A DNA stretch of 64,000 bases from Nonomuraea fuscirosea (GCF_003001935.1 NZ_PVNG01000001.1:744001-808000), one strand, 5' to 3'. Shown: positions 32,796-42,117, counted from the stretch's first letter. Translations and numbers: made by a program. The notes: generated by a model not told the origin, from the sequence alone.

Positions 32796-33440
32796 GCCGA
32801 CGACCAGGCACTCGTCCGGGCCGGCTTCCGCAGCCTGCTGGCCCGTTCACGGGACATCACGGTCGTCGGCGAGGCCCAGGACGGCGACGAGGCCGTACGG
32901 CTGGCGTCGAGCACCCGCCCCGACGTGATCCTCATGGACATCCGCATGCCCGGCACCGACGGGATCGCCGCGACGCGCCGCATCGTCACCGACCCGGCCA
33001 CGCGGAGCAGCCGCGTCATCATCCTCACCACGTTCGACACCGACGAGCACGTCTTCGCCGCCCTGCGCGCCGGAGCCAGCGGCTTCCTCACCAAGGAGGT
33101 CGAGCCGGCCGAGCTCCGCCGCGCGGTCGCCGCCGTGGCCGGCGGGGACGCGCTCCTGTCGCCGGGGGTGACCCGCCGCGTCATCGAGCAGTTCGCCCAC
33201 CGGCAGGACCTCACGCCCGCCGCGGGGGAGCGGCTGGCCGCGCTCACCTCCAGGGAGCGGGAGACGGTCAGGCTCGTGGCGCTCGGCCTGTCCAACCACG
33301 AGATCGCCGAGCGCCTCGTCATCAGCCCGCTCACCGCCAAGACCCACATCTCCAGGGCCATCGCCAAGCTGAACGTGCGCGACCGGGTGCAGCTCGTCAT
33401 CCTCGCGTACGAGAGCGGCCTGATCCGGCCCGGCGCGTGA
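32775..33440 (+). CDS. NarL/FixJ-family response regulator
   Basis: A 221-residue response regulator. The receiver domain has D9/D10 and phospho-acceptor D55 (VILMDIRMPGTDG), TT of IILTTFDTDEH, and K of GFLTKEV. The LuxR helix-turn-helix covers about residues 155-215 (LTSRERETVRLVALGLSNHEIAERL). It pairs with the kinase 34 bases upstream. Its ATG lacks a strong ribosome binding site of its own and overlaps the stop of a 13-codon frame produced by a local duplication, so translation may depend on coupling. Confidence 0.93.
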   Translation: MTITVLLADDQALVRAGFRSLLARSRDITVVGEAQDGDEAVRLASSTRPDVILMDIRMPGTDGIAATRRIVTDPATRSSRVIILTTFDTDEHVFAALRAGASGFLTKEVEPAELRRAVAAVAGGDALLSPGVTRRVIEQFAHRQDLTPAAGERLAALTSRERETVRLVALGLSNHEIAERLVISPLTAKTHISRAIAKLNVRDRVQLVILAYESGLIRPGA

Positions 33441-33507
33441 ACCCCCTGTCCTGAGCGGGAGCGCCGTCACCCGTCCAGGCGTCGCCGGTGCAGCCGCCGG
33501 GTCGTTC

Positions 33508-34377
33508 TCACCCGTCCTGGAGGTCGCCGGGGACGACGGCGACGGGGCAGGCGGCGTGCTCGACCATCGCCCTGACGACCGTGCTCAGCCGGCCGTGGTG
33601 GCGGGTCCGTTCCGCGCCCACGACGAGCAGGCCGGCCCGGCACGACGCGGTGCGCAGGGCCTCCTTCGCCGGCGCGGTGACGGCGTGCCCCTCCACCCGC
33701 ACCTCCGTGTGCCGGACGCGCCAGGGGGCCAGGCGTTCCTCCATCCGCTCGCGCCCGGTCCCGGCGGCGGCCTCGACGTCCGGCACGGGCGCCATCGCCA
33801 CACCCCAGGCCATGGTCTGCAGGTGCACGGCGTGCACGGCCACGAGCGGAAGCCGGCGCAGGGTCGCTTCGTCGAAGGCGAACTGCAGGGCCGCGTCCGG
33901 CGTGGCGGGGCTGAGGCCCAGGAGCACGGGGCCGGGGCTGGACGATGCCGGGATCGGGCCGGGGCCGCGTACGACGATCACCGGGGAGTGCGCGTGGGCG
34001 GCGACGTAGCCGGCGACCGAGCCGACCAGCGACCTGGCCAGGGCGCCCAGGCCCCGGGAGCCGACGACGACGAGGTCCGCGCCGGCCGACAGCTCGACGA
34101 CGCGCTCGGCGGGGGATCCCTCGTACAGATCGGTCATGACGTGGTCGACGGCGCTGGTGGAGCGCGCGCATTCGGCGCCGTGGGCGAGCACGTGCTCGGC
34201 CGCCTTGCGCAGATGCAGCTTGGCCTCCTCGGCCGCCTCGCCGTACGGCCAGCGCCAGGCGTGCGTCAGCGTCAGCGGCAGCCCCCTCAGCTCGCACTCG
34301 TCGAGCGCCCAGTCCAGAGCCTGGACCGAGAAGTCGGAGCCGTCGTAGCCGACGACCACGCTGCGGGTTTCGGCCAT
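33508..34377 (-). CDS. Universal stress protein, two UspA domains
   Basis: A 289-residue tandem UspA protein beginning [20 protein letters not shown]. The start was set at 34377, where GAGGT precedes the ATG; the longer open frame is not supported. The first domain keeps the ATP signature ([19 protein letters not shown]). The second reads [18 protein letters not shown] and has lost it, so only one domain is likely to bind ATP. It is divergent from the ArsR-hydrogenase-like operon, sharing a 195-base intergenic region with it. Confidence 0.92.
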   Translation of the reverse strand: MAETRSVVVGYDGSDFSVQALDWALDECELRGLPLTLTHAWRWPYGEAAEEAKLHLRKAAEHVLAHGAECARSTSAVDHVMTDLYEGSPAERVVELSAGADLVVVGSRGLGALARSLVGSVAGYVAAHAHSPVIVVRGPGPIPASSSPGPVLLGLSPATPDAALQFAFDEATLRRLPLVAVHAVHLQTMAWGVAMAPVPDVEAAAGTGRERMEERLAPWRVRHTEVRVEGHAVTAPAKEALRTASCRAGLLVVGAERTRHHGRLSTVVRAMVEHAACPVAVVPGDLQDG

Positions 34378-34485
34378 GGTTGTCACCTCGCTCTGACCGA
34401 CGGCTACCCCATGAGAGGGGGCATATCCCTTGGTCACGCCGCCGAACGGCGTGCGAGGGGGCGGGACCACTACATGAGTGCGCTA

Positions 34486-34510
34486 TCGTAATTGCGAAGA
34501 TTCGTAATTG
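34486..34510. promoter_or_regulatory. Operator-like repeats before the ArsR gene
   Basis: TCGTAATTG occurs twice with 16-base spacing (34486 and 34502), forming around its centre an imperfect palindrome ATTGCGAA-GA-TTCGTAAT (34491-34508). It is an AT-rich island 60-90 bases before the ArsR start, the usual autoregulatory position. Elsewhere in the same intergenic region, GGGGGCATATCCC (34417-34429) and GGGACCACTA (34464-34473) weakly recall DosR half sites. Confidence 0.6.
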
Positions 34511-34572
34511 ATGAATTTCGGCGTGAGGGTGGTCGTGTCGGGGAGACGGCGGGATGAGGCGGAGGGCCCGTG

Positions 34573-34926
34573 ATGTCGGTGCCGCTGTACGAGGCCAAGG
34601 CCGAGCTGTTCCGCCTTCTGGGCCATCCGGTCCGGATCCGGGTGCTGGAGCTGCTGCAGGACGGCCCGAAGCCGGTCCGCGAGCTGCTGGCCGCGATCGA
34701 GGTGGAGCCCACCGGGCTGTCGCAACATCTGGCGGTGCTGCGCCGCTCCGGCCTGGTCACCGCGCAGCGGGAGGGGACCACCGTGGTCTACGCGCTGGCC
34801 GGCGGCCGGGTGGCCGGTCTGCTGCGCGCGGCCCGCGAGCTCCTGGCCGAGAAGTTGTCCGGCCAGAACGAGCTGCTCAACGAGCTGCTGGAGGGCGATG
34901 ACGACGATGTGGCGCAAGATCGTTAG
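34573..34926 (+). CDS. ArsR-family repressor (Rv0081-like)
   Basis: A 117-residue winged helix-turn-helix regulator: AKAELFRLLGHPVRIRVLELLQDG, then VRELLAAIEVEPTGLSQHLAVLRRSGLVTAQREGTTVVYAL. It has no ELCVCDL metal site, so it is not a classical arsenic or metal sensor. It heads the hydrogenase-like operon and overlaps the next gene by 29 bases. In M. tuberculosis the same arrangement is found: Rv0081, an ArsR-type hub regulator of the hypoxic response, precedes Rv0082-Rv0087. The C-terminal acidic tail (LLEGDDDD) is encoded in the overlap. Confidence 0.92.
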   Translation: MSVPLYEAKAELFRLLGHPVRIRVLELLQDGPKPVRELLAAIEVEPTGLSQHLAVLRRSGLVTAQREGTTVVYALAGGRVAGLLRAARELLAEKLSGQNELLNELLEGDDDDVAQDR

Positions 34927-35383
34927 AACGGGGCGGGTGGCGGAGCCCGCCCCGGAGCGCCCGGACGGCGAGGTGCCGGAGCAGGCCGCGGAGCTCGCCG
35001 GATCGGTGCAGATCAGGCACGTGGACGCGGGGTCGTGCAACGGCTGCGAGGTGGAGATCGCCTCCGCGTTCGGCCCGGTCTACGACGCCGAGCGGTACGG
35101 CGCGCGGCTGGTGGCCTCCCCGCGGCACGCCGACGCGCTGATGGTGACGGGGCCGGTGACGCGCAACATGGAGATGGCGCTGCGCCGTACCCACGACGCC
35201 GTCTCCGAGCCGCGGCTGGTGATCGCGCTGGGCGACTGCGCCCGCGACTGCGGCGTCTTCGCCGGCGCGTACGGCGTGGCCGGGGCGGTGCGTGACGTGG
35301 TGGACGTGGACGTGGAGGTGCCGGGCTGCCCGCCGCGTCCCGAGGCGATCGTGGCGGCGTTGCGCGGGCTGACCGGCCGATGA
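34898..35383 (+). CDS. Hydrogenase-like small subunit (NuoB/HyfI/HycG family)
   Basis: A 161-residue Fe-S protein corresponding to NuoB and to the group 4 hydrogenase small subunit. The [4Fe-4S] ligands are all present: C47 and C50 (SCNGC), C114 (GDC) and C143 (PGCPPRP). The start at 34898 lies inside the ArsR gene (29-base overlap); an ATG nine bases downstream is an alternative. It would sit on the cytoplasmic face next to the large subunit and transfer electrons. It matches Rv0082 in order and family. Confidence 0.92.
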   Translation: MTTMWRKIVRTGRVAEPAPERPDGEVPEQAAELAGSVQIRHVDAGSCNGCEVEIASAFGPVYDAERYGARLVASPRHADALMVTGPVTRNMEMALRRTHDAVSEPRLVIALGDCARDCGVFAGAYGVAGAVRDVVDVDVEVPGCPPRPEAIVAALRGLTGR

Positions 35384-37449
35384 ACCTCGTCGGCACCCTG
35401 TACGTGACGGCCCTGGCCGGCTGCGCGGTCGCCGCGCTGGCCGCCCTGACGGCTCCGGCGCGGGCGCGGCTGCCGCTGACCGGCTGGTGCACCGCCGTCG
35501 CGGGGGCCGTGGGAGCGGCGGCGGGAGTGGCCGCCCTTTCAGGCGGCGTTTCCGCCGGCGTTTCCGCTGGTGTCTCTCCGGGTGGTCCGGCCGGCGGTTC
35601 CGGCCCGAGCTGGTCGGCCTGGCTGCCGGACCTGCTGCCGCTGGCCGGGGTACGCCTCGCGATCGACCCCTTGGGCGGGGTGTTCGTCGCGGTCACCGGG
35701 CTGGTCACGGTGTGCGCGGCGATCTACGGCATCGGCTACTGCGCGCACGGACTGGACGGGCGCCTGTTCCAGGCCGTGCTGCCGCTGTTCGTGGCGGCCC
35801 TGCTGCTGGTGCCCGCCGCGGCGAGTGTGAGCACGTTCCTGCTCACCTGGGAGCTGATGGCGGTGACGTCGCTGCTGCTGGTGCTGGCCGAGCACCGGCG
35901 GCGGGCGGAGGTGGGCCGGGCCGGGCTGTGGTACGCGGTCATGACGCACCTCGGCCTCGTGGCGATCCTGGCCGGGCTGGTGGCGTTCGCCGCCGGAGCC
36001 GCAGGGGAGAGCTTCGCCGAGCTGCGCGCCGCCGAGCTGCCGCCGGGCGCCGCGACGGTCGTGTTCCTGGCGACGGCGGCCGGCTTCGCCTCCAAGGCCG
36101 GCATCGTGCCGCTGCACGTCTGGCTGCCCCGGGCGCATCCGGAGGCGCCGAGTCACGTCTCGGCGCTGATGAGCGCGGCGATGGTGAACCTGGGCGCGTA
36201 CGGGATCATCAGGGTCGGGCTGGACCTGCTGGGCGGCGGGCCGGCCTGGTGGTGGCTGCTGGTGCTGGCGGCCGGCGCGCTGTCGGCGCTGTACGGCATC
36301 CTCCAGGCGGCGGTCACCTCCGACCTGAAGCGGCTGCTCGGCTACTCCACGACGGAGAACCTGGGCCTGGTGCTGGTCGGCGTGGGCGCGGCGGGCTTCT
36401 TCGCCGTCTCCGACCTCCCCGTGCCGGCCGCGCTCGCCCTCGCCGCGGCCCTTCTCCACGTGGTCAACCACGCCGCGTTCAAGACGGTGCTGTTCCTGTC
36501 GGCCGGTTCGGTGCTGCACGCCACCGGCACCCGCGACCTCGACGCGCTGGGCGGGCTGCGCACGCGGCTGCCGTACACCACCGCCGTGTTCGCCGTCGGC
36601 GCGCTGTGCGCCTCGGCGCTGCCGCCGGGCAACGCCTTCGTCAGCGAGTGGCTGCTGCTGCAGAGCCTGATCCACGCCCTGCCCGGCGCCGGGGTGGCGG
36701 GCGCGGTGACGATGCCGCTGGCCGTCGGGGTGATCGCGTTGTCGGCCGGGCTGGCCGTGGCGACGTTCGTCAAGGCGTTCGGGGTGGGCTTCCTGGCCCG
36801 GCCGCGCAGCGCCGAGGCCGAGGCGGCGCGCGAGAGCCCGCCGCCGATGCTGGCCGCGATGACGTTCGCGGCGGTGGGCTGCGTGGTCCTGGCGCTGGCC
36901 CCCACGCTGGTCGTGCCCGCGCTCGGCCGCGCCGTCGGTGTGGTCTTCCCCGGGCGGGACGTCGTCAGCGGGGAGCTGACGCTGCGGCTGGCGGGCGTCT
37001 CGGGGATGATCTCGCCGCTGCTCATCGCCGCCGCCCTCGTGATCGCCGTCGTGGCCGTGCTCGGCCTGGTACGGCTGACCGCCGCCCGGCGGGCCCGGCG
37101 CGCCGCCCGGCTGTGGGACTGCGGCGCCGGGCCCATGTCGGCCCGGATGGAGTACACCGCCACCTCGTTCGCCGAGCCGCTGCAACGGGTCTTCGACGAC
37201 GTCCTGGCCCCGGAGAGCGACGTGGACGTCACCCCGATGAAGGAATCGGCCTATCTGGTGGAACGCGTACGTTTCCAGGCACGGGTGCCCGATCGCATCG
37301 AGCACCGCCTCTACGATCCGCTCATCGCCGCGGCGGCGGCCGTCGGGAACAGGGCGCGCGCCCTGGCCACCGGCAGCGTGCACCGCTATCTCGGCTACGG
37401 CTTCTGGGCGCTGACCGGCGCGCTGCTCGTCCTGGTGGCGCTGTGGTGA
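35380..37449 (+). CDS. Antiporter-like membrane subunit (HyfB/NuoL-M family)
   Basis: A 689-residue polytopic protein (about 14-16 helices) of the Mrp/NuoL/HyfB proton-pumping family. Key residues are kept: Glu in FLLTWELMAVTSLLLVLAEH, and Lys and His in ASKAGIVPLHVWLPRAHPEAPSHVSALMS, which form the proton path. A C-terminal cytoplasmic part (VDVTPMKESAYLVERVRFQARVPDRIEHRLYDPL) is typical of HyfB proteins. A Val-Ser-Ala-Gly repeat lies near residues 55-72. ATGA overlap with the small-subunit gene. It corresponds to Rv0083. Confidence 0.92.
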   Translation: MNLVGTLYVTALAGCAVAALAALTAPARARLPLTGWCTAVAGAVGAAAGVAALSGGVSAGVSAGVSPGGPAGGSGPSWSAWLPDLLPLAGVRLAIDPLGGVFVAVTGLVTVCAAIYGIGYCAHGLDGRLFQAVLPLFVAALLLVPAAASVSTFLLTWELMAVTSLLLVLAEHRRRAEVGRAGLWYAVMTHLGLVAILAGLVAFAAGAAGESFAELRAAELPPGAATVVFLATAAGFASKAGIVPLHVWLPRAHPEAPSHVSALMSAAMVNLGAYGIIRVGLDLLGGGPAWWWLLVLAAGALSALYGILQAAVTSDLKRLLGYSTTENLGLVLVGVGAAGFFAVSDLPVPAALALAAALLHVVNHAAFKTVLFLSAGSVLHATGTRDLDALGGLRTRLPYTTAVFAVGALCASALPPGNAFVSEWLLLQSLIHALPGAGVAGAVTMPLAVGVIALSAGLAVATFVKAFGVGFLARPRSAEAEAARESPPPMLAAMTFAAVGCVVLALAPTLVVPALGRAVGVVFPGRDVVSGELTLRLAGVSGMISPLLIAAALVIAVVAVLGLVRLTAARRARRAARLWDCGAGPMSARMEYTATSFAEPLQRVFDDVLAPESDVDVTPMKESAYLVERVRFQARVPDRIEHRLYDPLIAAAAAVGNRARALATGSVHRYLGYGFWALTGALLVLVALW

Positions 37450-38390
37450 CCGGCACGGTCGGAGCGGTGCTCCAGGTCCTCCTCATCGCGGTCGGCTCCC
37501 CGCTCTTAGTGGGAGTGATGCGGCAGGTCCGCGCCCGCCTGGAAGGACGCGCCGGAGCCGGGATCGCGCAACCGTGGCGGGACCTGCGCAAACTGCTGCG
37601 CAAGCAGGCGATCTCGCCGCACGGCACCGGCTGGGTGTTCCGCCTCGCGCCGCTCCTACTGGCCGGCACGGCGCTGGTGGCCGCCGCGGTGGTGCCGCTG
37701 GTGACCACGGCCTCGCCGCTGGACGGCGTCGCCGACCTGTTCGCGGTGACGGCGCTGCTCGCCCTGGGCTCGGTGGCGCTGGCGCTCGGCGCACTGGACA
37801 CCGGGACGGCGTTCGGCGGGATGGGCGCCAGCCGCGAGATGACCGTGCTGGCGCTGGTCGAGCCGACGATCCTGGTGTCGGTGTTCGCGCTGTCGATCAG
37901 GGTCGGCTCCACCAGCCTGGGCTCGATCGTCACCGCGACGGCGCGGGACCCGCTGTCGGTGATCTCGCCGGTGAGCGCGCTGGCCGCGGTCGCGCTGGCG
38001 ATCGTCACGATCGCGGAGACCGGCCGCATCCCGGTGGACAATCCGTCCACGCACCTGGAGCTCACGATGATCCACGAGGCGATGGTGCTGGAGTACGCCG
38101 GCCCGGACCTGGCGCTGATCGAGTGGGCGTCGGCGATGCGGCTGTCGGTGCTGCTGGGCCTGCTGGCGAGCCTGTTCTTCCCGCTCGGCATCGCGGGCGC
38201 GGACGCGGGCGTGCTCGGGCTGGCGGCGGCCGTGATCGCGATCGTGGTCAAGGTGGCGCTGCTGGGCGTGCTGCTGGCGGCCGGCGAGGTCTTCATGGCC
38301 AAGCTGCGGCTCTTCCGTGTGCCCGAGCTGCTGGCCGGTTCGTTCCTGCTGGCGCTGCTGGCCGTGGCCGCGTCCTTCTTCCTGGCCTGA
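37446..38390 (+). CDS. Membrane anchor subunit (HyfC/HycD/NuoH family)
   Basis: A 314-residue protein with about eight helices and a GTG start overlapping the previous stop. The NuoH-type quinone/proton-junction motif is clear: RIPVDNPSTHLELTMIHEAMVLEYAGPDLALIEWA. The N-terminal RARLEGRAGAGIAQPWRDLRKLLRKQ loop is also typical. It links the soluble Fe-S module to the antiporter-like subunits. It corresponds to Rv0084 (hycD). Confidence 0.94.
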   Translation: MTGTVGAVLQVLLIAVGSPLLVGVMRQVRARLEGRAGAGIAQPWRDLRKLLRKQAISPHGTGWVFRLAPLLLAGTALVAAAVVPLVTTASPLDGVADLFAVTALLALGSVALALGALDTGTAFGGMGASREMTVLALVEPTILVSVFALSIRVGSTSLGSIVTATARDPLSVISPVSALAAVALAIVTIAETGRIPVDNPSTHLELTMIHEAMVLEYAGPDLALIEWASAMRLSVLLGLLASLFFPLGIAGADAGVLGLAAAVIAIVVKVALLGVLLAAGEVFMAKLRLFRVPELLAGSFLLALLAVAASFFLA

Positions 38391-38405
38391 ACGGGGGCGA
38401 GACAC

Positions 38406-39065
38406 ATGACCGATGCCCTGTACGTCCAGGCTCTCTACCTGGCGTGCGGCGCGTTCCTGCTGACCGGCGTGCTGGTGCTGTGGCGGCGCGAACTGTCGGC
38501 GATCGTACGGCTGTTCACCCTGCAAGGGGTGGCGCTGACCGCGCTCGTCGTCGTCCTCGGCCTCTGGCAGGGCGAGCTGGAGCTGGTCCTGGTCGGCGCC
38601 GGGGTGGGCGCCCTGCGCGCCGGGCTGCTGCCGTACCTGATGCGCCGCGCGCTGGTGGCGGGCGGCGCGGGCCGCGAGACGCAGCCGCTGGTCAACGTGG
38701 CGACCTCGCTGCTGGTGGCGGCGGTGCTGGCGATGCTGGCGTACGCGGTCTCCCAGCCGCTGATCCGGCTGTCGCCCACGCCGGCCACGCAGGCGGTGCC
38801 CGTCGCGCTGACCGTGCTGCTGATCGGCTTCTTCGTCCTGGTGACCCGGAAGAGGGCGCTGTCGCACGTGGTGGGCTTCCTGCTGATGGACAACGCCATC
38901 ACCGCCGCCGCGTTCCTCACCACCAGCGGCGTCCCGCTGGTGGTCGAGCTCGGCATCTCCCTGGACGTCCTGCTGGCCGTGCTGGTGCTGCAGGTGCTGA
39001 CCACCCGGATGCGGGCCGCGTTCGGCGGCACCGACCTCGACGAGCTGCGGGAGTTGCACGACTGA
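38406..39065 (+). CDS. HyfE-like (HycP) membrane subunit
   Basis: A 219-residue protein with about six helices, 15 bases after the HyfC-like gene. HyfE-type proteins relate to NuoK with extra helices. Segments seen include LYLACGAFLLTGVLVLW, LFTLQGVALTALVVVLG, HVVGFLLMDNAITAAAFL and DVLLAVLVLQVLTTRM. It corresponds to Rv0085 (hycP). Confidence 0.9.
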   Translation: MTDALYVQALYLACGAFLLTGVLVLWRRELSAIVRLFTLQGVALTALVVVLGLWQGELELVLVGAGVGALRAGLLPYLMRRALVAGGAGRETQPLVNVATSLLVAAVLAMLAYAVSQPLIRLSPTPATQAVPVALTVLLIGFFVLVTRKRALSHVVGFLLMDNAITAAAFLTTSGVPLVVELGISLDVLLAVLVLQVLTTRMRAAFGGTDLDELRELHD

Positions 39066-40651
39066 TGGAAAGCCTGCTGGTGCTCGCACCGGTCGCGGTG
39101 CCCGCCGCCGCCGCGTGCCTGTACGCCGTGCTCGGCTGGAACCGGGTCACCGCCTGGCTCGGCACGCTCTCCGCGGCCGGACTGCTGGCCTGCGCGGTCG
39201 CCCTGTCCGCGGCTTCGTCCACGGCTTCCTCCGCGGGTTCGTTCACGGGTTCGTTCACGGCGGGCCCTGGTGAGGCGTTCGGCGGGCTGCTCTTCGCCGA
39301 CGCGCTGAGCGCGTTCATGCTGATCGTGATCGGCGTGGTCGCGCTGCTGGCGATGGCGGCGAGCCCCGCGTACCTGGCCGCCGAACTCGCCGCCGGGCAC
39401 ACGGACCCGCACGCGATGCGCCGCTACGGCGTGCTGACGCAGGCGTTCATCGCCGCGATGGCACTCGCCGTCCTGGCCTCAGGGCTGGGCCTGCTGTGGG
39501 TCGCCATCGAGGCGACCACCATCGTGACCGCGTTCCTGGTCGGGCACCGGCGCACCCGGGCGGCCACGGAGGCCGCGTGGAAGTACGTGGTCATCTGCTC
39601 GGTCGGCATCGCGCTCGCGCTGCTCGGCATCGTCATGGTGCACTACGCCGGCACGCACGCCGGCGTGACCTCCCTGGACTGGGCGCCGCTGGCCGAGGGC
39701 GCGAGCCGGCTCGACCCCGGTGTGATGCGCGTCGCGGTCATGCTGCTGGTGCTCGGGTTCGGCACCAAGGCCGGGCTGGCGCCGATGCACGCCTGGCTGC
39801 CCGACGCGCACAGCCAGGCCCCGGCCCCCGTCTCCGCGCTGATGTCCGGGGTGCTGCTGTCGGTGGCCTTCTACGCCATCCTGCGGGTCAAGGTCATCGC
39901 CGACGTGGCGCTCGGCGCCGGATTCGCCCGGACGCTGCTGATCGTCGTGGCGCTCGCCTCCCTGACGGTGGCCGCGCTGCTGCTGCTCGGGCAGCGCGAC
40001 TACAAGCGGCTGCTGGCCTACTCCAGCATCGAGCACATGGGGCTGCTCGCCCTCGGCGCGGCGATCGGCACCAGCCTCGCGCTGGTCGCGGTCCTGCTGC
40101 ACATCCTCGGGCACGGGCTCGGCAAGTCCGTGCTGTTCCTGTCGGCGGGCCGGCTGCACCAGACGTACGGCAGCAGCCTGATCGGCGCGGTCCGCGGCCT
40201 GGCGGGCCGGGCGCCGTTGCTAGCAGGGACCTTCGCGCTGGGGCTGCTGGCCCTGCTCGGGATGCCGCCGTTCAGCCTGTTCGCCAGCGAACTGGGCCTC
40301 GCGCGAGCGGGCTTCGCCGCCGGGCTGGGCTGGCCGGTGGCGGCGGCGCTGGTGCTCATGCTGGTCATCGTCGCGGCCGTCACCCGCCACACCCGCCGCA
40401 TGCTCCTCGGCGACGGGCCGGGCATCAGACCGGGGGACGGGCCGGACGCCGGGCCCATGCCGCCAGACGGGGCAGGCGGCGCCCCGGCGGACGGCCCGGG
40501 CGCGGCGGCGGGTGGAGCCGTCACGCTGCCGCGCAGCCTGGCCGTGCCGCTGGTCGCGGGGCTGGCCGCCTGTGCCGTCCTGGGCCTCACCCTCGGGCCG
40601 CTGCACTCCCTGCTGCGCGCCGCCGCCATGATCGCCGGAGCGACTCCATGA
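39065..40651 (+). CDS. Antiporter-like membrane subunit (HyfF/HycQ, NuoN family)
   Basis: A 528-residue polytopic proton-channel subunit. Its start overlaps the previous stop by one base (TGATG). Conserved pieces are LLWVAIEATTIVTAFLVGHRR with the channel Glu, LGFGTKAGLAPMHAWLPDAHSQAPAPVSALMSG with Lys, and DYKRLLAYSSIEHMGLLALGA. Low-complexity stretches occur at about residues 50-72 (Ala/Ser/Thr, 12-bp repeat) and 455-490 (Gly/Pro/Asp/Ala), both in loops. It corresponds to Rv0086 (hycQ). Confidence 0.92.
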   Translation: MESLLVLAPVAVPAAAACLYAVLGWNRVTAWLGTLSAAGLLACAVALSAASSTASSAGSFTGSFTAGPGEAFGGLLFADALSAFMLIVIGVVALLAMAASPAYLAAELAAGHTDPHAMRRYGVLTQAFIAAMALAVLASGLGLLWVAIEATTIVTAFLVGHRRTRAATEAAWKYVVICSVGIALALLGIVMVHYAGTHAGVTSLDWAPLAEGASRLDPGVMRVAVMLLVLGFGTKAGLAPMHAWLPDAHSQAPAPVSALMSGVLLSVAFYAILRVKVIADVALGAGFARTLLIVVALASLTVAALLLLGQRDYKRLLAYSSIEHMGLLALGAAIGTSLALVAVLLHILGHGLGKSVLFLSAGRLHQTYGSSLIGAVRGLAGRAPLLAGTFALGLLALLGMPPFSLFASELGLARAGFAAGLGWPVAAALVLMLVIVAAVTRHTRRMLLGDGPGIRPGDGPDAGPMPPDGAGGAPADGPGAAAGGAVTLPRSLAVPLVAGLAACAVLGLTLGPLHSLLRAAAMIAGATP

Positions 40652-42117
40652 GCATCCGTACCATCGCCGACATCAGCCCCGGCGAGCTGACCGAGCACGC
40701 GGCCCGGCTGCTGGCCGGCGGCCACCGGCTGGCCATGATCTCCGCTCGTCAGGAGGCGGAGGAGTTCGCCCTGGCATACCTGTTCGTCGCCGGCGGCCCA
40801 GACCGCCGCACCGAGCTGCGCCTGCGCCTGCCCGCCGCGCGACCGGCCGTGCCGAGCCTGGCCCGCCTGTCCTTCCCCGCCGGCCGGTTCGAACGCGAGA
40901 TCCGCGACCTGTACGGCATCACCCCGCTCGACCACCCGCTGCCACGCCGCCTGGTGCGCCACCACCACTGGCCGCGCGGCTGGTACCCGATGCGGGCCGA
41001 CGCCGGCCCGCCCCCCGCCTTCGGCGACCCGGAAGGCCCCTACCCGTTCCTCACCGTGGAGGGCCAGGGCGTCTACGAGATCCCCGTCGGGCCCGTCCAC
41101 GCGGGCCTCATCGAGCCCGGCCACTTCCGCTTCTCCGTGGTCGGCGAGACCATCATCAAGCTCAAGGCCCGGCTCTGGTTCGTGCACAAGGGCATCGAGA
41201 AGCTCTTCGAGGGCCGCCGCCCCGAGGACGGGCTGGAACTGGCCGAACGCGTCAGCGGCGACACCAGCGTCGGCCACGCGCTCGCGTACTGCCTCGCCGT
41301 GGAGGAGGCCACCCGGGCCCAGGTGAGCGGGCGGGCGCAGCGGGAGCGGGCCGTGCTGCTGGAGCTGGAACGCCTCTACAACCACGTCACCGACCTGGGC
41401 GCGCTCTGCAACGACGTCGCCTTCGGCATCATGCACGCCCAGACCGGACGGATCCGCGAGCAACTGCTGCGCGTCAACGACGAGGTCACCGGGCACCGGC
41501 TGCTGCGCGGCGGCGTCCGCCTCGGCGGAGCCGGCCTGAAGACGCTGCCCGATCCAGAACGGCTGCACGCCATCGGCGCGGACGTGGCCGAACTGGCCGC
41601 GCTCGCCCTGCGGCACACCGTGGTCGCCGACCGCTTCACCGGCACCGCCGTCCTGTCCGCCGACGCCGCCCGCGACCTCGGCACCCTCGGCTACGTGGCC
41701 AGGGCCAGCGGCCTCGGCGCCGACGCCCGCCGCGACCACCCGTTCACCGGCCTCGGCGACTTCACCCCCGCCCGCCGCACCGGCGGGGACGTGCTCGCCC
41801 GCTTCCAGATCCGGGCCGAGGAGATCGCCGCCTCCATCGCGCTGATCACCCACCTGGTCGACGGCCCCCCGGCGGCGGAGCCGGCGCGCCCGGAGGAGAG
41901 GTCGTCCTCGGGCGTGGGCCTCGTCGAGGGCTGGCGCGGCACGATCGCGCACCGCGTCGAACTCGCTCCCGACGGCACCCTCACCCGCGTCAAGATCGTC
42001 GACCCGTCCTTCTTCAACTGGCCCGCCCTCCCGGTGGCGCTCGGCAGCGCGATCGTCCCGGACTTCCCCCTGGTCAACAAGAGCTTCAACCTGTCCTACG
42101 CCGGCAACGACCTCTGA
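40648..42117 (+). CDS. Hydrogenase-like large subunit without Ni-Fe ligands (HyfG/HycE/NuoCD family)
   Basis: A 489-residue fusion of a NuoC-like domain (about 1-115, FEREIRDLYGITPLDHPLPRRL) and a NuoD/HycE-like domain (about 140-489). In group 4 hydrogenases the N-terminal CxxC reads ERxCGxCSxxH; here it is ERVSGDTSVGH, with S203 and T206 in place of cysteine. The C-terminal DPCxxCTDR is replaced by NLSYAGND (S483, G486). No C-terminal processing peptide follows. It therefore cannot bind a Ni-Fe centre and belongs to the energy-converting-hydrogenase-related (Ehr) group. It corresponds to Rv0087 and closes the operon; ATGA-coupled to the gene before. Confidence 0.93.
   Translation: MSIRTIADISPGELTEHAARLLAGGHRLAMISARQEAEEFALAYLFVAGGPDRRTELRLRLPAARPAVPSLARLSFPAGRFEREIRDLYGITPLDHPLPRRLVRHHHWPRGWYPMRADAGPPPAFGDPEGPYPFLTVEGQGVYEIPVGPVHAGLIEPGHFRFSVVGETIIKLKARLWFVHKGIEKLFEGRRPEDGLELAERVSGDTSVGHALAYCLAVEEATRAQVSGRAQRERAVLLELERLYNHVTDLGALCNDVAFGIMHAQTGRIREQLLRVNDEVTGHRLLRGGVRLGGAGLKTLPDPERLHAIGADVAELAALALRHTVVADRFTGTAVLSADAARDLGTLGYVARASGLGADARRDHPFTGLGDFTPARRTGGDVLARFQIRAEEIAASIALITHLVDGPPAAEPARPEERSSSGVGLVEGWRGTIAHRVELAPDGTLTRVKIVDPSFFNWPALPVALGSAIVPDFPLVNKSFNLSYAGNDL

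Noticed and set aside
34898..42117. Calling the operon an active [NiFe] hydrogenase or NADH dehydrogenase
   Set aside because: All four Ni-Fe cysteines are substituted, no maturation genes occur, and no NADH-binding subunits (NuoE/F/G) are present.
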